Shown piece after piece: positions 1-9,384 of a DNA stretch of 64,000 nucleotides. The notes under the pieces are model-generated. The model was not told the DNA's origin, did no database searches, and saw only the letters and a list, made by a program, of their open reading frames with translations. How positions within the stretch are numbered: the stretch's first letter is position 1; every line of letters starts with the position of its first letter. Origin of the DNA: GCA-2687025 sp964473525 (GTDB taxonomy: Bacteria > Poribacteria > WGA-4E > GCA-2687025); the NCBI GenBank assembly GCA_964473525.1, contig CAYYPK010000020.1, positions 1 through 64,000 of the forward strand. The letters are read 5' to 3'. A program made the translations under genes and the position numbers.

Positions 1-39
1 GACCCCCATGCTATATCAGCCATGGTCGTTTACACCGAT

Positions 40-189
40 CTATGTACACCCTCCCCCGCGCAGGTTTGCCCACACGAGCAACTCGCCGACGTCGCTCGCC
101 GCGTCAGACGGCGCCCCACACGCTTCAAAGACGGCGTGCGTGAAGTCCCTGAGCGGCTCGGCGCCTATGGTCAGGCTGCCGTCACTCAC
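40..189 (-). pseudogene. N-terminal fragment of LDH2-type malate/L-lactate dehydrogenase
   Basis: A 49-residue reading frame starts with GTG at 189-187, four bases inside the end of the upstream Gfo/Idh gene, as a coupled gene would. It reads like the N-terminus of the malate/L-lactate/ureidoglycolate dehydrogenase family (LDH2/YlbC), including TIGAEPLRDF and ANLRG. In that family ANLRG is normally followed by a VDSHG-type motif. Here similarity stops near base 56 and TAG closes the frame at 42-40. Either the gene is truncated, or the first ~55 bases are contig-end noise or a rearrangement. NAD(P)-dependent oxidation of a 2-hydroxy acid would be the role of an intact protein; this fragment cannot be active. 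Confidence 0.6.
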
Positions 190-1156
190 CCAGCACCGCC
201 TTTGCCAGAATCTTCTCGGCTACTTCCATGGTCTTGATAGCGTCGCCGAAGTGCGAGCCGGGCAGCGTGCCCGCCTTCACGGCGTCGATGAAATCGCGGT
301 TCTTCGCCTGGAAGCCGCCGTAGACGTAGTTCTCGTCGCTCCCAGCGGCCTCGCGGGTGTCGTACTCCACGCCCGAGGTGTCGCCGTCGGCGTAGAGGTA
401 GCCCTTGCCCTCGTGCTCGGCTTCCGCGCACACGCCTGGGGAGTGCATCTCGACCCGGAACACGCGCCGGCCGCTCGCCCAACTGTTCATGAGGAGGCCC
501 GTTGCGCCGTTGTCGAACCGCAGCAGTGCCAGTATCACGTTGATGTCAGGCGTTCCCACCTGCTTCGTCACGCTGTCTATGCCTACGACCTCGCCGCCAC
601 ACATCCAACGTAGCGTGTCGATGGCGTGGACGCTGTCGTCCATCATGTGGTCGCGAGCCGCCAGATACGGGCCCGGCCCGTGCTTGTAGAACGTGCACAC
701 GGCGTGGGTCACTGGGCCGCGCCGCAGGCACTCGTCGTGTAGCTGCACGACCATGGGGCATGTGCGACGTTGGAAACTCACCTGAGTGATGCACCCGTTC
801 GCGTCGGCGAGGTGGGCGAGCGCCCGCGCCTGGTGCATCGTGATGCCCATGGGCTTCTCGATATAGAGGTTCAGCCCTTCGCCCAGACACCATGTCCAGA
901 TGTCGTACATGATGTGCGGCTGACCGATGACGTAGACCGCGTCGGGCGCGGTGGCGCTGACCATGTCCCGGTAGTTGGCGAAGCGGCCGTCCACGCCGTA
1001 CTTGTCTGCCGTGCTGTTGAGACGGTCCCCGTCCAGGTCGCTGATGCCCACAATTTCCACGTCGTCGAACGACGCCAGCGATGGGTAGTGCACCCCGTTC
1101 GCCATGCCGCCCGCGCCCACGAATGCGACTCGAACCGGTGTCGACGGACTGCTCAT
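182..1156 (-). CDS. Gfo/Idh/MocA family oxidoreductase
   Basis: Predicted NAD(P)-dependent sugar or cyclitol dehydrogenase of 324 residues. The Rossmann start VGAGGMA lies at residues 13-19 and the family EKP motif at 100-102, where the Lys contacts the nicotinamide. The C-terminal half, with a DSVHAIDTLRWM stretch, fits the Gfo/Idh/MocA alpha/beta substrate domain. It is cytosolic: no signal peptide. The stop overlaps the GTG of the LDH2-like fragment, so the two were probably co-translated; the SDR gene 202 bases upstream points the same way. Together they suggest oxidation of a polyol or sugar acid, but the substrate cannot be read from the sequence. Confidence 0.88.
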   Translation of the reverse strand: MSSPSTPVRVAFVGAGGMANGVHYPSLASFDDVEIVGISDLDGDRLNSTADKYGVDGRFANYRDMVSATAPDAVYVIGQPHIMYDIWTWCLGEGLNLYIEKPMGITMHQARALAHLADANGCITQVSFQRRTCPMVVQLHDECLRRGPVTHAVCTFYKHGPGPYLAARDHMMDDSVHAIDTLRWMCGGEVVGIDSVTKQVGTPDINVILALLRFDNGATGLLMNSWASGRRVFRVEMHSPGVCAEAEHEGKGYLYADGDTSGVEYDTREAAGSDENYVYGGFQAKNRDFIDAVKAGTLPGSHFGDAIKTMEVAEKILAKAVLGE

Positions 1157-1358
1157 GGTTTCTCCATGTGGCGTTGGCGCACGGTCTCGGACAGCGCGCC
1201 GAGCGTCACGATCACGCGCCTGCGAGCGATCTTCGTCGATGACAACATCACGCGCAACGCAACACGCGCCTGGTCAGCGGACGACAAGGCACACGCGGCG
1301 CCCGCGCGAGTGCTGTCCCGCGCCTACGTGGGACGACACACGACGGCTGACCGCGCCA

Positions 1359-2198
1359 TCACGGGTGCATCTCGAAGCCGCCTCCGGCGTAGATGATCTG
1401 CCCCGTGAGCCAGCGTCCCTGCTCCGAAGCGAGGAACACGATGATGTCCGCGAGATCCTCAGGTCGTCCGAGCCGCCCGAGAGGCGTGTCCGCCGCGAGC
1501 TCTGTCTCATGGTCGGGCGTGATGTATCCGGTCTGCGTTGGGCCCGGCCCCACGACGTTCACCGTGATGCCGTAACGCCCCATCTCGGAGGCGGCCGAGA
1601 GAGTGTAGGACACGATCGCACCCTTGCTCGCGGCGTAGCTTACGTTGCGGGGGTGCTGTAGCGTGGTTGTCATATTGACGATGCGACCCCACTCCGCGCC
1701 TCGACCGATGTGGCGCTGGAGGTACTCCGCCATCATGAGCGCGGTACCGCGGGCGTTGATGGTCATGTGCCGGTCGATTTCCGGAGCCGAGATGAGAGCC
1801 ATCGCCTCGCCAGCCGCGGCAGGATCGAACGTCTCACTCACGCAGTGCGTGTGGTTGTTGATGAGGATGTCCACCGGGCCCAGTTCCGACTCGCACGCGG
1901 CGAATGTGCGCGCGGCGTTCTCGGCGTCCTGTAGATCGAATTCGCCTGCTACGCTGACCCCTCCTCGTTCCCTGATGCCCCGCGCGACGGCTTCGCCCGA
2001 CTGGTTCTGCATGGCCCTGTACCGGGCGGGGCCGCCCACCGTCACATCGCCCGTAGCCGAGCCGTCGTCTTCTGGTAGGCAGTACGCAACGAACACACGG
2101 CATCCCTGCGCGGCCAGAGCCGATGCCGTGGCGGCTCCGATTCCGTGGTTCGCGCCCGTCACCACGGCGACCTTCCCGCTCAGCTGTGGGTCTATCAA
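1359..2198 (-). CDS. Short-chain dehydrogenase/reductase (SDR)
   Basis: Cytosolic NAD(P)-dependent oxidoreductase of 279 residues. The cofactor motif TGANHGIG is at residues 14-21, an NN pair (usual NNAG) at 114-115, and the catalytic pair Tyr188/Lys192 sits in YAASK. The usual catalytic Ser position falls in a run of Thr. Start choice: the open frame runs upstream to 2465, but that part is not SDR-like, whereas a TTG at 2198-2196 follows an AGGAGG box at suitable distance and begins directly before the beta-1 strand. The C-terminal region ending GGGFEMHP is classical SDR. It lies upstream of the Gfo/Idh gene on the same strand and diverges from the heparinase-like gene. Confidence 0.85.
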   Translation of the reverse strand: MIDPQLSGKVAVVTGANHGIGAATASALAAQGCRVFVAYCLPEDDGSATGDVTVGGPARYRAMQNQSGEAVARGIRERGGVSVAGEFDLQDAENAARTFAACESELGPVDILINNHTHCVSETFDPAAAGEAMALISAPEIDRHMTINARGTALMMAEYLQRHIGRGAEWGRIVNMTTTLQHPRNVSYAASKGAIVSYTLSAASEMGRYGITVNVVGPGPTQTGYITPDHETELAADTPLGRLGRPEDLADIIVFLASEQGRWLTGQIIYAGGGFEMHP

Positions 2199-2341
2199 CG
2201 TCCGCTTCCTCCTCTTGGCGTTCCCCACCCACCCGTGGCCGCGGATGCACTCGCGCGGTCGCCACGCGCGTCTGTGTCCTAGCTCGCGCGCCGTTGCGAT
2301 CCCCGTTAGAATGCGTCGACGCCGAAGCCAGGAGAGACACG

Positions 2342-4852
2342 ATGTGCCACGCAGCCCTTCTTGCCACCGCGTTCGTCTGCGTCCTTCTCTGCGCGCGCAC
2401 GGCTCAGGCTGCCCACGCAGTCGACGAATCCCCCGCTGAGTCAGGAGAGTGGGGATTCCGGCCACAGGAGGGCCGCGCTACGCGCGTGAACCCGCCCGGC
2501 TTCGTGTGGCGGCCGCAGGACGGCGCGGCGACGTACCGCCTCCAGCTATCGCGCTCACCAGCCTTCGACGACATCGCGTACGAGGCGACCGACTTGGCAT
2601 TGTTCGCGCACTGCCCGCCGCAGTCGTTCGAGGCTGGCGATTGGTACTGGCGCTTCTCGTATGCTACTGACGATGGCGCGGCGTCCGAGTGGAGCCGAGC
2701 TCGCGCGTTCACGATCGCGGAGGACGCGACGGAATTCCGCATGCCAGCGCGCGACGACCTGCTGTCGAGGCTCCCGAACGCGCACCCGAGGCTGTTCCTC
2801 CGCCCAGGAGACATCCCACAGCTGCAACAGCTGGCGAAAGGCGATCTGAAGCCGACCTACGAGCGGCTCAGACGGAGGTGTGAGGCCCTGCTGGCCGACC
2901 CGCCACCGACCGAGGAACCGCGCAAGTACCCGGACGGCATGGAGCGCGGCAGCGACCCATGGCGCGAGATATGGTGGGGGAATCGACGGTACGCGACCGC
3001 CGTTCTCAACGGCGCGGCCACTCTCGCTTTCACGCGCTTGCTGGACGGCAACGACGCCTACGGTGACCTCGCGAAACGCCTCCTCATGGACGCTGCGGAA
3101 TGGGATCCCAAGGGATCGACCGGCTACCGCTACAACGACGAAGCAGGGATGCCGTACAACTACTACTTCTGCCGCACGTACACCTTCCTGCACGACTACC
3201 TTAGCGAGGACGAGCGCGAGACGTGTCGCGCCGTCATGAAGATCCGCGGCGACGAGATGTACGACCACCTGCACCCGCGACACCTGTGGAAGCCCTACGG
3301 GAGTCACGCGAACCGCGCGTGGCACTTCCTCGGCGAGATAGGCGTCGCCTTCCACGGAGAGATCGAGGGAGCGGACGACTGGCTCTGGTTCGCCATGAAC
3401 GTGTTCTACAACGCGTACCCGGTGTGGTCCGACGACGATGGCGGGTGGCACGAAGGGCTGGGCTACTGGCGTAGCTACGTCGGCAGGTTCCTGTGGTGGG
3501 CCGACATCATGCGCTCAGCCATGGATGTCGACGCCTACAAGAAGCCGTTCTTTAGCAAGGCGGGCTTCTACCCCATGTACCTCCAGCCACCGGGCGCCAC
3601 GCGCGGCGGCTTCGGCGATCTGACGGGACATCTGAAGTCGGACGGCAACGTCGATCTGATGCGCATCTTCGCCGCGCAGGCGCAGAACCCGCACTGGCAG
3701 TGGTATGTAGACGCGCACGGCGAGGAGTTCGACGGCGACGACTACATCGACTTCATCCGGGGTGCGCTCCCATCCGTCGAGGCGCGACCGCCGGACGACC
3801 TGCCGGATTCCCGGGTGTTCTGGGGCACCGGGTTGGCCATGCTCCACAGCGACCTTACGGACGCCAAGAACGACGTCTTCATCGAGTTCAAGAGCAGTCC
3901 GTTCGGCAGCCACAGCCATGGGTACGACGCACAGAATTCGTTCGTCCTGTACGCGTACGGTGAGCCACTTTTCATCCGTACCGGACGCCGCGACAGCTAC
4001 GGCAGCGACCACCACAAGAACTGGATGTGGCAGACGAAGTCGGTCAACTCCGTGCTCGTCAACAACGAGGGACAGGCGCCACGTTCGCAGGCCGCCCGTG
4101 GGCGGCTTCTGGGCTTCTACACGTCGAAGGAGCTCGACTACGTCGCCGGCGAGGCGGCAGAGGCGTACGAAGGGAAGCTCAACCGGTTCACGCGCCGCAT
4201 CCTGTTCTTCAAGCCCGACACCGTGCTGATCCTGGACGACCTCGAAGCGCCCGAGCCATCGACGTTCCAGTGGCTACTGCACTCAGGCGAGCAGATGCAG
4301 ACCCGCCGCAACTCGATCCACGCTCGCAGCGGGTCGGTCCTCGCGCATGTCGACATCAGGCAGAGTGACTTCTGGGAGTCCATGGTGGAGGGCGGAACGG
4401 CCGCGTCTAGCGGTCTCACGATCACGCAGACGGACCAGTTCGACCCGCCGCCTCGGCGCCGCATCAAGCTGACCCAGTGGCACGCCACCGTCTCGACATC
4501 GAAGCCGAAGACGCGAGAGGACTTCACCGCGCTCATTCGCAGCCAGGACATGCGCCAGGCAGTGGACGGCACGCACATGCTCACCACGGAGGCGTTCGGT
4601 TCCGCCGATGGAGGCGCGGGCAAAGCCGTCCTGTTCGACCTGCCCGACGGTCAGGTCATCGTCCTCAGACGCACCTCAGCAGGGGATCTTGCGATGACAC
4701 GCGGCCCGCAAGTCGTGGCCACTGACGGGGATCTTGCGGTCCTGCGGCTGGACGAGTCGGGAGACGTGGTCCGCGCGCTGCGAGTCGGGGGCAGCCATCT
4801 TTCATACCAGGGCGAGCTTCTCGACGCCGGTGTGCCGGATGTTGCCCCGTGA
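2342..4852 (+). CDS. Secreted heparinase II/III-like polysaccharide lyase (DUF4962 type)
   Basis: An 836-residue exported protein. A signal peptide covers about residues 1-24 (hydrophobic core VCVLLCA, cleavage near AQA). An N-terminal beta-sandwich-like part is followed by an alpha/alpha toroid typical of DUF4962, then a heparinase II/III-like beta domain containing FGSHSHGYDAQNS near residue 521, where the family keeps a histidine for uronic-acid polysaccharide elimination. The open frame extends upstream to 2123, but ATG 2342 follows AGGAGAG and starts the signal peptide. The product probably degrades acidic glycans in the periplasm or outside the cell, consistent with the sulfatase further right. 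The exact glycan is unknown. Confidence 0.85.
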   Translation: MCHAALLATAFVCVLLCARTAQAAHAVDESPAESGEWGFRPQEGRATRVNPPGFVWRPQDGAATYRLQLSRSPAFDDIAYEATDLALFAHCPPQSFEAGDWYWRFSYATDDGAASEWSRARAFTIAEDATEFRMPARDDLLSRLPNAHPRLFLRPGDIPQLQQLAKGDLKPTYERLRRRCEALLADPPPTEEPRKYPDGMERGSDPWREIWWGNRRYATAVLNGAATLAFTRLLDGNDAYGDLAKRLLMDAAEWDPKGSTGYRYNDEAGMPYNYYFCRTYTFLHDYLSEDERETCRAVMKIRGDEMYDHLHPRHLWKPYGSHANRAWHFLGEIGVAFHGEIEGADDWLWFAMNVFYNAYPVWSDDDGGWHEGLGYWRSYVGRFLWWADIMRSAMDVDAYKKPFFSKAGFYPMYLQPPGATRGGFGDLTGHLKSDGNVDLMRIFAAQAQNPHWQWYVDAHGEEFDGDDYIDFIRGALPSVEARPPDDLPDSRVFWGTGLAMLHSDLTDAKNDVFIEFKSSPFGSHSHGYDAQNSFVLYAYGEPLFIRTGRRDSYGSDHHKNWMWQTKSVNSVLVNNEGQAPRSQAARGRLLGFYTSKELDYVAGEAAEAYEGKLNRFTRRILFFKPDTVLILDDLEAPEPSTFQWLLHSGEQMQTRRNSIHARSGSVLAHVDIRQSDFWESMVEGGTAASSGLTITQTDQFDPPPRRRIKLTQWHATVSTSKPKTREDFTALIRSQDMRQAVDGTHMLTTEAFGSADGGAGKAVLFDLPDGQVIVLRRTSAGDLAMTRGPQVVATDGDLAVLRLDESGDVVRALRVGGSHLSYQGELLDAGVPDVAP

Positions 4853-4890
4853 ACGGCCGGCCGGCAGCAGGCAGTCGGGACGCAAAGCAC

Positions 4891-4920
4891 TGACTTCCGA
4901 TAATCCATTCGCGGTATAGG
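4891..4920 (+). repeat. Dispersed 30-bp intergenic element, copy 1
   Basis: It contains ACTTCCGATAAT followed by CATTCGCGGTATAGG, and lies 38 bases after the heparinase-like stop in a convergent intergenic region. The core and the TTCGCGG block recur at 20011, 25093, 25164, 25256 and 39585. No internal dyad is evident. Confidence 0.7.
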
Positions 4921-4985
4921 CAGGCGCGCCGCCGACGCCTGTGAAGGAGACACCCGCTCTCTTATCCATGGCCACGGCATTTAGA

Positions 4986-5002
4986 CCGCCTGATAAAGGC
5001 GG
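4986..5002. terminator. Hairpin between convergent genes
   Basis: CCGCCT and AGGCGG form a 6-bp stem around a GATAA loop, between the 3' ends of the heparinase-like gene and the OpgC-like gene. It could act in both directions. There is no T-run on either side, so termination is inferred from position only. Confidence 0.4.
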
Positions 5003-5008
5003 AAGGAG

Positions 5009-6577
5009 CTATGGTCCACTCGCGTGGTCGCCCGCCTGCGGAAGCATGTCCACAGTGGCCCATTGCCCACGCAGCACGGCAACGCGAACCGTGCGGCCGA
5101 GCGCCCGGATCTCTGACCGCTGCACGCCCTCGGCGTCGGGTTCGGCGAGCGGGCGCTCCCCGAAAAACTCGCCGTCCACCACGAGTTCGAACCGCCTCCC
5201 CTGCTCCTCGTCTACAACAAGGAGGACGACGTCATCCGCGACGTACTCGAAGGCGCCATGCGGCTGCTTGAGTCGCTCGCGGGCCTCCTTGGGCTCCATT
5301 TCCGGGTACGCCACCCAACGCCGCCATCCCGTCGAGAGGCGCTCCTCCAGCCACTCGTCCATCTCTTCTCCCTGGCGTTCCTTCTCGCCGCCCGCGAACG
5401 GCGTGACCACCAGGGCGTACGCTGCTATCAGTCCAACCGCGGCCCACACGTGTCGGCGGCGGTACTCCGGCTCGCGGCGCCCCCGCGCCTTCACCGACGC
5501 CCACAGTACCGCGAGGATGAGGGCCTGCCACAGCGTGCCGATCCAGATGCTCTCTGTGCCTCTGAAGAGCGGGACGTTCAGGGCAACGTCGATCAGCCCC
5601 AGATGCACCACGAACGTCCAGAGGGAGTTCTGCCCTAGCGTCAGCAGGAAGCCGCCGAAGGCGGCCCGCAAAGGCCGCCAGAGCAGGTGTGTGATGAGGA
5701 AGAAGACCGCGAAGTACAGCGCGATGAACGCCAGGCGCAGTGGCCCTAGCCTGTGACCCCGCTCGCCCAGAAGCTCAGGCAGTTCCGGCATTGGCCTGTA
5801 CTCGGTCGCGTGCACCCACAGGAAGAAGGCGCCGGTGGCCAACAACACGACACAGGCGACTACACGCGCGGCCCGGGGAACGGCGCGCACCCACGACTGC
5901 ACGCGGCCCCTGTGGAACCCAAGGACCAGCCCGCCGACGAAGAGCGTCTGCCATGTGGCAGGATGAAACTCGATGGCGACCGGGAGCTCCGTCAGGTCGC
6001 GGAAGTGCGTGCCGATGGTGTAGACCGCCGCGGAAACGGCGAGCGCGAGCCACGCCTTCCGGGCGTGACATGCCCAGACCGCCAGGGCGGCGAACGGCAT
6101 TGTCACGGCGTACAGGGCGATGATCTGGGCGTCGTGAAACGACTCGCGGAGCGTCAAGACGCCAGCGAGGAAGCGCGCCGCGCTCTCGAAGGACCAGTCG
6201 TCGGGTGGCCTGCCCCACATCGCCGCGTTGGACAGGGATCCGTAGACCGCGAACCCTAGCGATATCCCGATGACCGTGAGGTAGAGCTGCCACGCGCGCC
6301 GCAGGATGGACCGCGTCGCGTCGCCCAGGTCGCGGCGCGCGGAGATCATGCCCAGCACGACGCCGGAGATGAAGTAGAAGCCCTCGGCGGCGGACGTGTA
6401 GAACTCGGCGCGGCCGCTGATGTGATAGAACCAGGACGGCCCCACGTCAAGATGGTCGACGGTCATCGCGAAGAGCGCGTAACCGCGCAGCAGGTCGAAG
6501 CGCAGATCCCGCCGATCGCCGTCGTCGTACCGCCACGGACGGCGATACCAGCTGCCATGAGATGTGGTCCGCGCCAT
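5009..6577 (-). CDS. OpgC-like integral membrane acyltransferase/transporter
   Basis: A 522-residue inner-membrane protein with about ten hydrophobic segments between residues ~25 and 400. It opens with FDLLRGYALFAMTVDHL, the start typical of the OpgC/acyltransferase-3-like superfamily (OpgC succinylates periplasmic glucans in proteobacteria). The last ~110 residues are soluble and Glu/Arg-rich and may form an additional domain. The open frame extends to 6706, but those residues are low-complexity and overlap the sulfatase gene. ATG 6577, preceded by AGGGGA and 55 bases after the sulfatase stop, is the better start. Coupling with the sulfatase suggests a role in decorating or exporting a surface glycan; this is inference. 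Confidence 0.72.
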   Translation of the reverse strand: MARTTSHGSWYRRPWRYDDGDRRDLRFDLLRGYALFAMTVDHLDVGPSWFYHISGRAEFYTSAAEGFYFISGVVLGMISARRDLGDATRSILRRAWQLYLTVIGISLGFAVYGSLSNAAMWGRPPDDWSFESAARFLAGVLTLRESFHDAQIIALYAVTMPFAALAVWACHARKAWLALAVSAAVYTIGTHFRDLTELPVAIEFHPATWQTLFVGGLVLGFHRGRVQSWVRAVPRAARVVACVVLLATGAFFLWVHATEYRPMPELPELLGERGHRLGPLRLAFIALYFAVFFLITHLLWRPLRAAFGGFLLTLGQNSLWTFVVHLGLIDVALNVPLFRGTESIWIGTLWQALILAVLWASVKARGRREPEYRRRHVWAAVGLIAAYALVVTPFAGGEKERQGEEMDEWLEERLSTGWRRWVAYPEMEPKEARERLKQPHGAFEYVADDVVLLVVDEEQGRRFELVVDGEFFGERPLAEPDAEGVQRSEIRALGRTVRVAVLRGQWATVDMLPQAGDHASGP

Positions 6578-6632
6578 CCGCGGTGATTCCCCTGGTCGTC
6601 GAGCCTCGTGGGGCCGGCGAGCAGCCGACACT

Positions 6633-8108
6633 TTAGGGCTTGCCCGCAAGGCCAGTATGGTACGTCGGCGTCTCGCCGGGCGCGGGCGAGTTGGTGAACG
6701 TCCCACGCGCGATGACGGCTTTCGACCCGCCGTGGGCCTCTACCAGCCGCGCCTGGTCCGACTTGGCTCGAGCGTCCGTCGCGTCGGGGTCGACGACGTC
6801 GGATAGCGCGGCTTCGAGGCCCGCGAGGACGCGGGCGCTCCCGGGGTCAGCCGCGAGGTCGTTGACCTCCAGCGGGTCGGCTTCGAGGTCGAACAGCTGC
6901 GGTGGCGCGCCCACGTAGCGCACGAGCTTGTGCCGTCGGTCCCGGAGCATGTAGATGGCGCCCGGTGAGCCCACCGCGTGGTACTCGGAGAACGCGTAGC
7001 CGTCGCGGGTGTCGCCAGCCGCCAACGGCCAGAGGGATCGGCCCGGACGGTCGGCCTCCGACGCGGGGGTGCGACCCATGCTCTCGACGATGGTCTGATG
7101 GCAGTCCACGAGGGACACCGGGTCGTCGTTCACGACTCCCGCCGGAACGTCTGGCCCGGCGAGGATCAGCGGCACGCCCGCGGACTCCTCGTACATCGTG
7201 AACTTCCCGAACAGACCACGGCTGCCCAGACTCTCGCCGTGGTCGCTGGTGTAGAGGACTCGCGTCGCGTCGTCCAGGCCGCTCGTGGCGAGGGCGTCGA
7301 CCACCTTGCCGACCTGCTGGTCCAGGTACTCGGACGTGCCGTAGTACGCCGCCGTCACCGCGCGTAGTTGGTCAGGCGTGTAGGGCTCGTCGTGCTGGAA
7401 GATGCGGCGAAAGTGGTTCAGTATGGGATGGCCGGGCCGCTCGGATGCCGCGTGTTGCACGGGCGCCGGCAGGTCGGCGTCGTGGTAGTGTGCGTAGAGA
7501 TCTGGAGGCGCGACGAACGGCGGGTGCGGACAGACGAATGAGACGAACAGCACCCACGGCTTGTCGTCGTCGCGCGTCGCGGCCTCGTCGAGCCACTGCA
7601 CCGCGCGCTCCGCTATCCGCGCGTCGTACTGGAGGTAGGTCGAGTCGCCCGGCCCGGCGTTGAGGATGCTGTCCCGCGCCCCATCTCGCACCGGCATCTC
7701 TTCGCCTCGTATGCACCCCATGACGTCGCCCACGCCGTCGACGACGTTGAGCGGGATGTGCGTCTCGTCGAAGCCGACGTCATCGTCCTCATACCCGCGG
7801 AAGTGCAGCTTCCCGATGGAGTCGACGCGGTGGCCCGCGGCTCGTAGCTCGTGTCCCCAGCCGGTAGCCTCGCCCTCATACGGGAAGGCGTTGTCCCAGT
7901 AGCCGATCTGGTGCACGTATCGGCCCGTCGCGAGGCTCGCACGCGCCGGCACGCATATCGGGCAGTTCGTGTAGGCGGCGTTGAAGCGCGTGCCCCGCGC
8001 CGCGAGGCCGTCCAGGTTGGGCGTGCGGACGACGGGATTCCCGTAGCAGCCCAACATGTCGCGACGGTGTTGGTCTGATAGGATGAAGAGCAGGTTCGTT
8101 GGCTTCAC
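6633..8108 (-). CDS. Type I sulfatase (alkaline phosphatase superfamily)
   Basis: Formylglycine-dependent sulfate ester hydrolase of 491 residues. The maturation motif C-V-P-A-R is at residues 52-56, where Cys52 would be converted to formylglycine, followed by ASLATGR. Metal ligands are visible in LSDQH near residue 12 and in TSDHG near residue 300. There is no signal peptide, so it may act in the cytoplasm. Similarity is to choline-sulfatase/arylsulfatase-like members; substrate unknown. It heads a two-gene operon with the OpgC-like gene and diverges from the VOC gene across 32 bases, which must carry both promoters. No anaerobic sulfatase-maturating enzyme or FGE gene lies in this window. 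Confidence 0.9.
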   Translation of the reverse strand: MKPTNLLFILSDQHRRDMLGCYGNPVVRTPNLDGLAARGTRFNAAYTNCPICVPARASLATGRYVHQIGYWDNAFPYEGEATGWGHELRAAGHRVDSIGKLHFRGYEDDDVGFDETHIPLNVVDGVGDVMGCIRGEEMPVRDGARDSILNAGPGDSTYLQYDARIAERAVQWLDEAATRDDDKPWVLFVSFVCPHPPFVAPPDLYAHYHDADLPAPVQHAASERPGHPILNHFRRIFQHDEPYTPDQLRAVTAAYYGTSEYLDQQVGKVVDALATSGLDDATRVLYTSDHGESLGSRGLFGKFTMYEESAGVPLILAGPDVPAGVVNDDPVSLVDCHQTIVESMGRTPASEADRPGRSLWPLAAGDTRDGYAFSEYHAVGSPGAIYMLRDRRHKLVRYVGAPPQLFDLEADPLEVNDLAADPGSARVLAGLEAALSDVVDPDATDARAKSDQARLVEAHGGSKAVIARGTFTNSPAPGETPTYHTGLAGKP

Positions 8109-8140
8109 GCGGGCGTTCCCTCGGACGTTAGGAGCAGTGG

Positions 8141-8548
8141 ATGATTAGCGGGATCGGTCACGTCGCCTTCTGCACGGCCAACCTCGAGCGGTCGCTGGAG
8201 TTCTACTGCGGCAAGCTGGGCCTGACCGAGGCGTTCCGCATGCACAACGACGACGGCGAGCCGTGGATCGTCTACCTGCGCATCTCGGAGAACGACTTCA
8301 TTGAGCTGTTCCCCATCGACGGGGCCGACCAGGGCGAAAAGCCTGAGGGCGTCGGGTACGCGCACACCTGTCTCCGTGTCGACGACCTCGAAGCCGTCGT
8401 ACGCGAACTCGAGGCGCGCGGTCACGAGCCGTCTGACACCATCCGCAAGGGCCGCTCGGGCTGCATCCAGTATTGGGTCACCGATCCTGACGGCAACCGC
8501 ATCGAGCTCATGCAGATCCTGCCCGACTCCCTCCAGGCGACTAGCTAG
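8141..8548 (+). CDS. VOC-superfamily (glyoxalase/dioxygenase-fold) protein
   Basis: A single-domain 135-residue vicinal-oxygen-chelate protein. The two beta-alpha-beta-beta-beta modules are clear: IGHVAFCTANLERSLEFY at the N-terminus and HTCLRVDDLEAVVRELE near residue 75. Metal-binding candidates are His7, the Glu in FIELFP, the His in YAHTCLRV and the Glu in NRIELMQ. Members include glyoxalase I, epimerases and ring-cleavage dioxygenases; the exact reaction is not evident. Its TAG stop lies within a CTAG palindrome that also provides the stop of the converging gene, so the two coding regions overlap by four bases. Confidence 0.85.
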   Translation: MISGIGHVAFCTANLERSLEFYCGKLGLTEAFRMHNDDGEPWIVYLRISENDFIELFPIDGADQGEKPEGVGYAHTCLRVDDLEAVVRELEARGHEPSDTIRKGRSGCIQYWVTDPDGNRIELMQILPDSLQATS

Positions 8549-9384
8549 GACGCGTCCAGTTCCGCGCAGATGTCCGCCACCATCGCGGCGTTCTCGCCTA
8601 CCTGGTCGCCGAACTTCTGGTACATACCCACCAGGATGGGGTCGGTCGGCTTGATGTGCTCGAGCGCGTACTTGAGCTCGCCGCGTATCTGCTCGGTGGA
8701 CCCGACCGTCCGCCCCGCTGCTAGCGCCTTGAACGCGATGCACGGCGTGTCGACCCCCCGCACGACGGCGCACATAATGTCCCGATGCTCGCGCAGGTAC
8801 ACCTCGCCGAGTGGCCTGTGGCCGAACTTCTCCTCGAACTCCCGGGCGGCGCCCTGCAAGTGGTAGAGGCCAGTCATGTAGTAGTCTACGTCCCAGTCCT
8901 CGTCGGCCGACGTCTTGAGCAGGTCGGGGTTGTGGACGGAGAGCCCCACGCGTTTGCCCGTGTCGCGGATGCGCTTGAGGATGTCCTTGAGCTCGTCTAG
9001 CCGACCGTCGCGGAAGCATCTGTCGCCGATGCCGCCGCCGTGGGGAGCCATTCCCAACGGGTCGAGAGCGGCGGCGTCCGCGATGCCGGACGGATCGTCG
9101 AGCCACTTGGACGTGCTGAGGCAGAACCAGCCGATACCGCCACCCACCTCGCGGTGCGCCTGCAGGTCCGAGGAGGACCGCTCGTCGAACGTGATCTGCC
9201 ACCCCGTGATCCCGACCTCCTCGGCGCGGGCTACCGTCTCCAGCACCTGCTCGGGCGTGTGGTACTCTGTCTGGTGCTGCGACAACAGCCGGTTGAAGTG
9301 CGAGTACCCGTAGAGCGGGTTGTCGCCCAGTATCAGCCGGCTGACCTCGGTGTCGCAGAACGGAACCTTGGGCAACGCCGGCAT
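8545..9384 (-). CDS. Uncharacterised protein, probable TIM-barrel enzyme
   Basis: A 279-residue cytosolic protein with no family I can name securely. The N-terminal stretch VSRLILGDNPLYGYSHF and alternating strand/helix predictions (VGITGWQITFDE, VGLSVHNPDLL, VYLREHRDIM) suggest a TIM barrel with loose resemblance to aldo-keto reductase-like or aldolase-like proteins. Conserved-looking HGGG and HNPD are candidates for an active site. ATG 9384 overlaps the TAA of the ThuA-like gene as TAATG, so translation is coupled and the open frame upstream of it is antisense to nothing useful. Pairing with a ThuA-like protein suggests carbohydrate or cyclitol catabolism. Confidence 0.7.
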   Translation of the reverse strand: MPALPKVPFCDTEVSRLILGDNPLYGYSHFNRLLSQHQTEYHTPEQVLETVARAEEVGITGWQITFDERSSSDLQAHREVGGGIGWFCLSTSKWLDDPSGIADAAALDPLGMAPHGGGIGDRCFRDGRLDELKDILKRIRDTGKRVGLSVHNPDLLKTSADEDWDVDYYMTGLYHLQGAAREFEEKFGHRPLGEVYLREHRDIMCAVVRGVDTPCIAFKALAAGRTVGSTEQIRGELKYALEHIKPTDPILVGMYQKFGDQVGENAAMVADICAELDAS

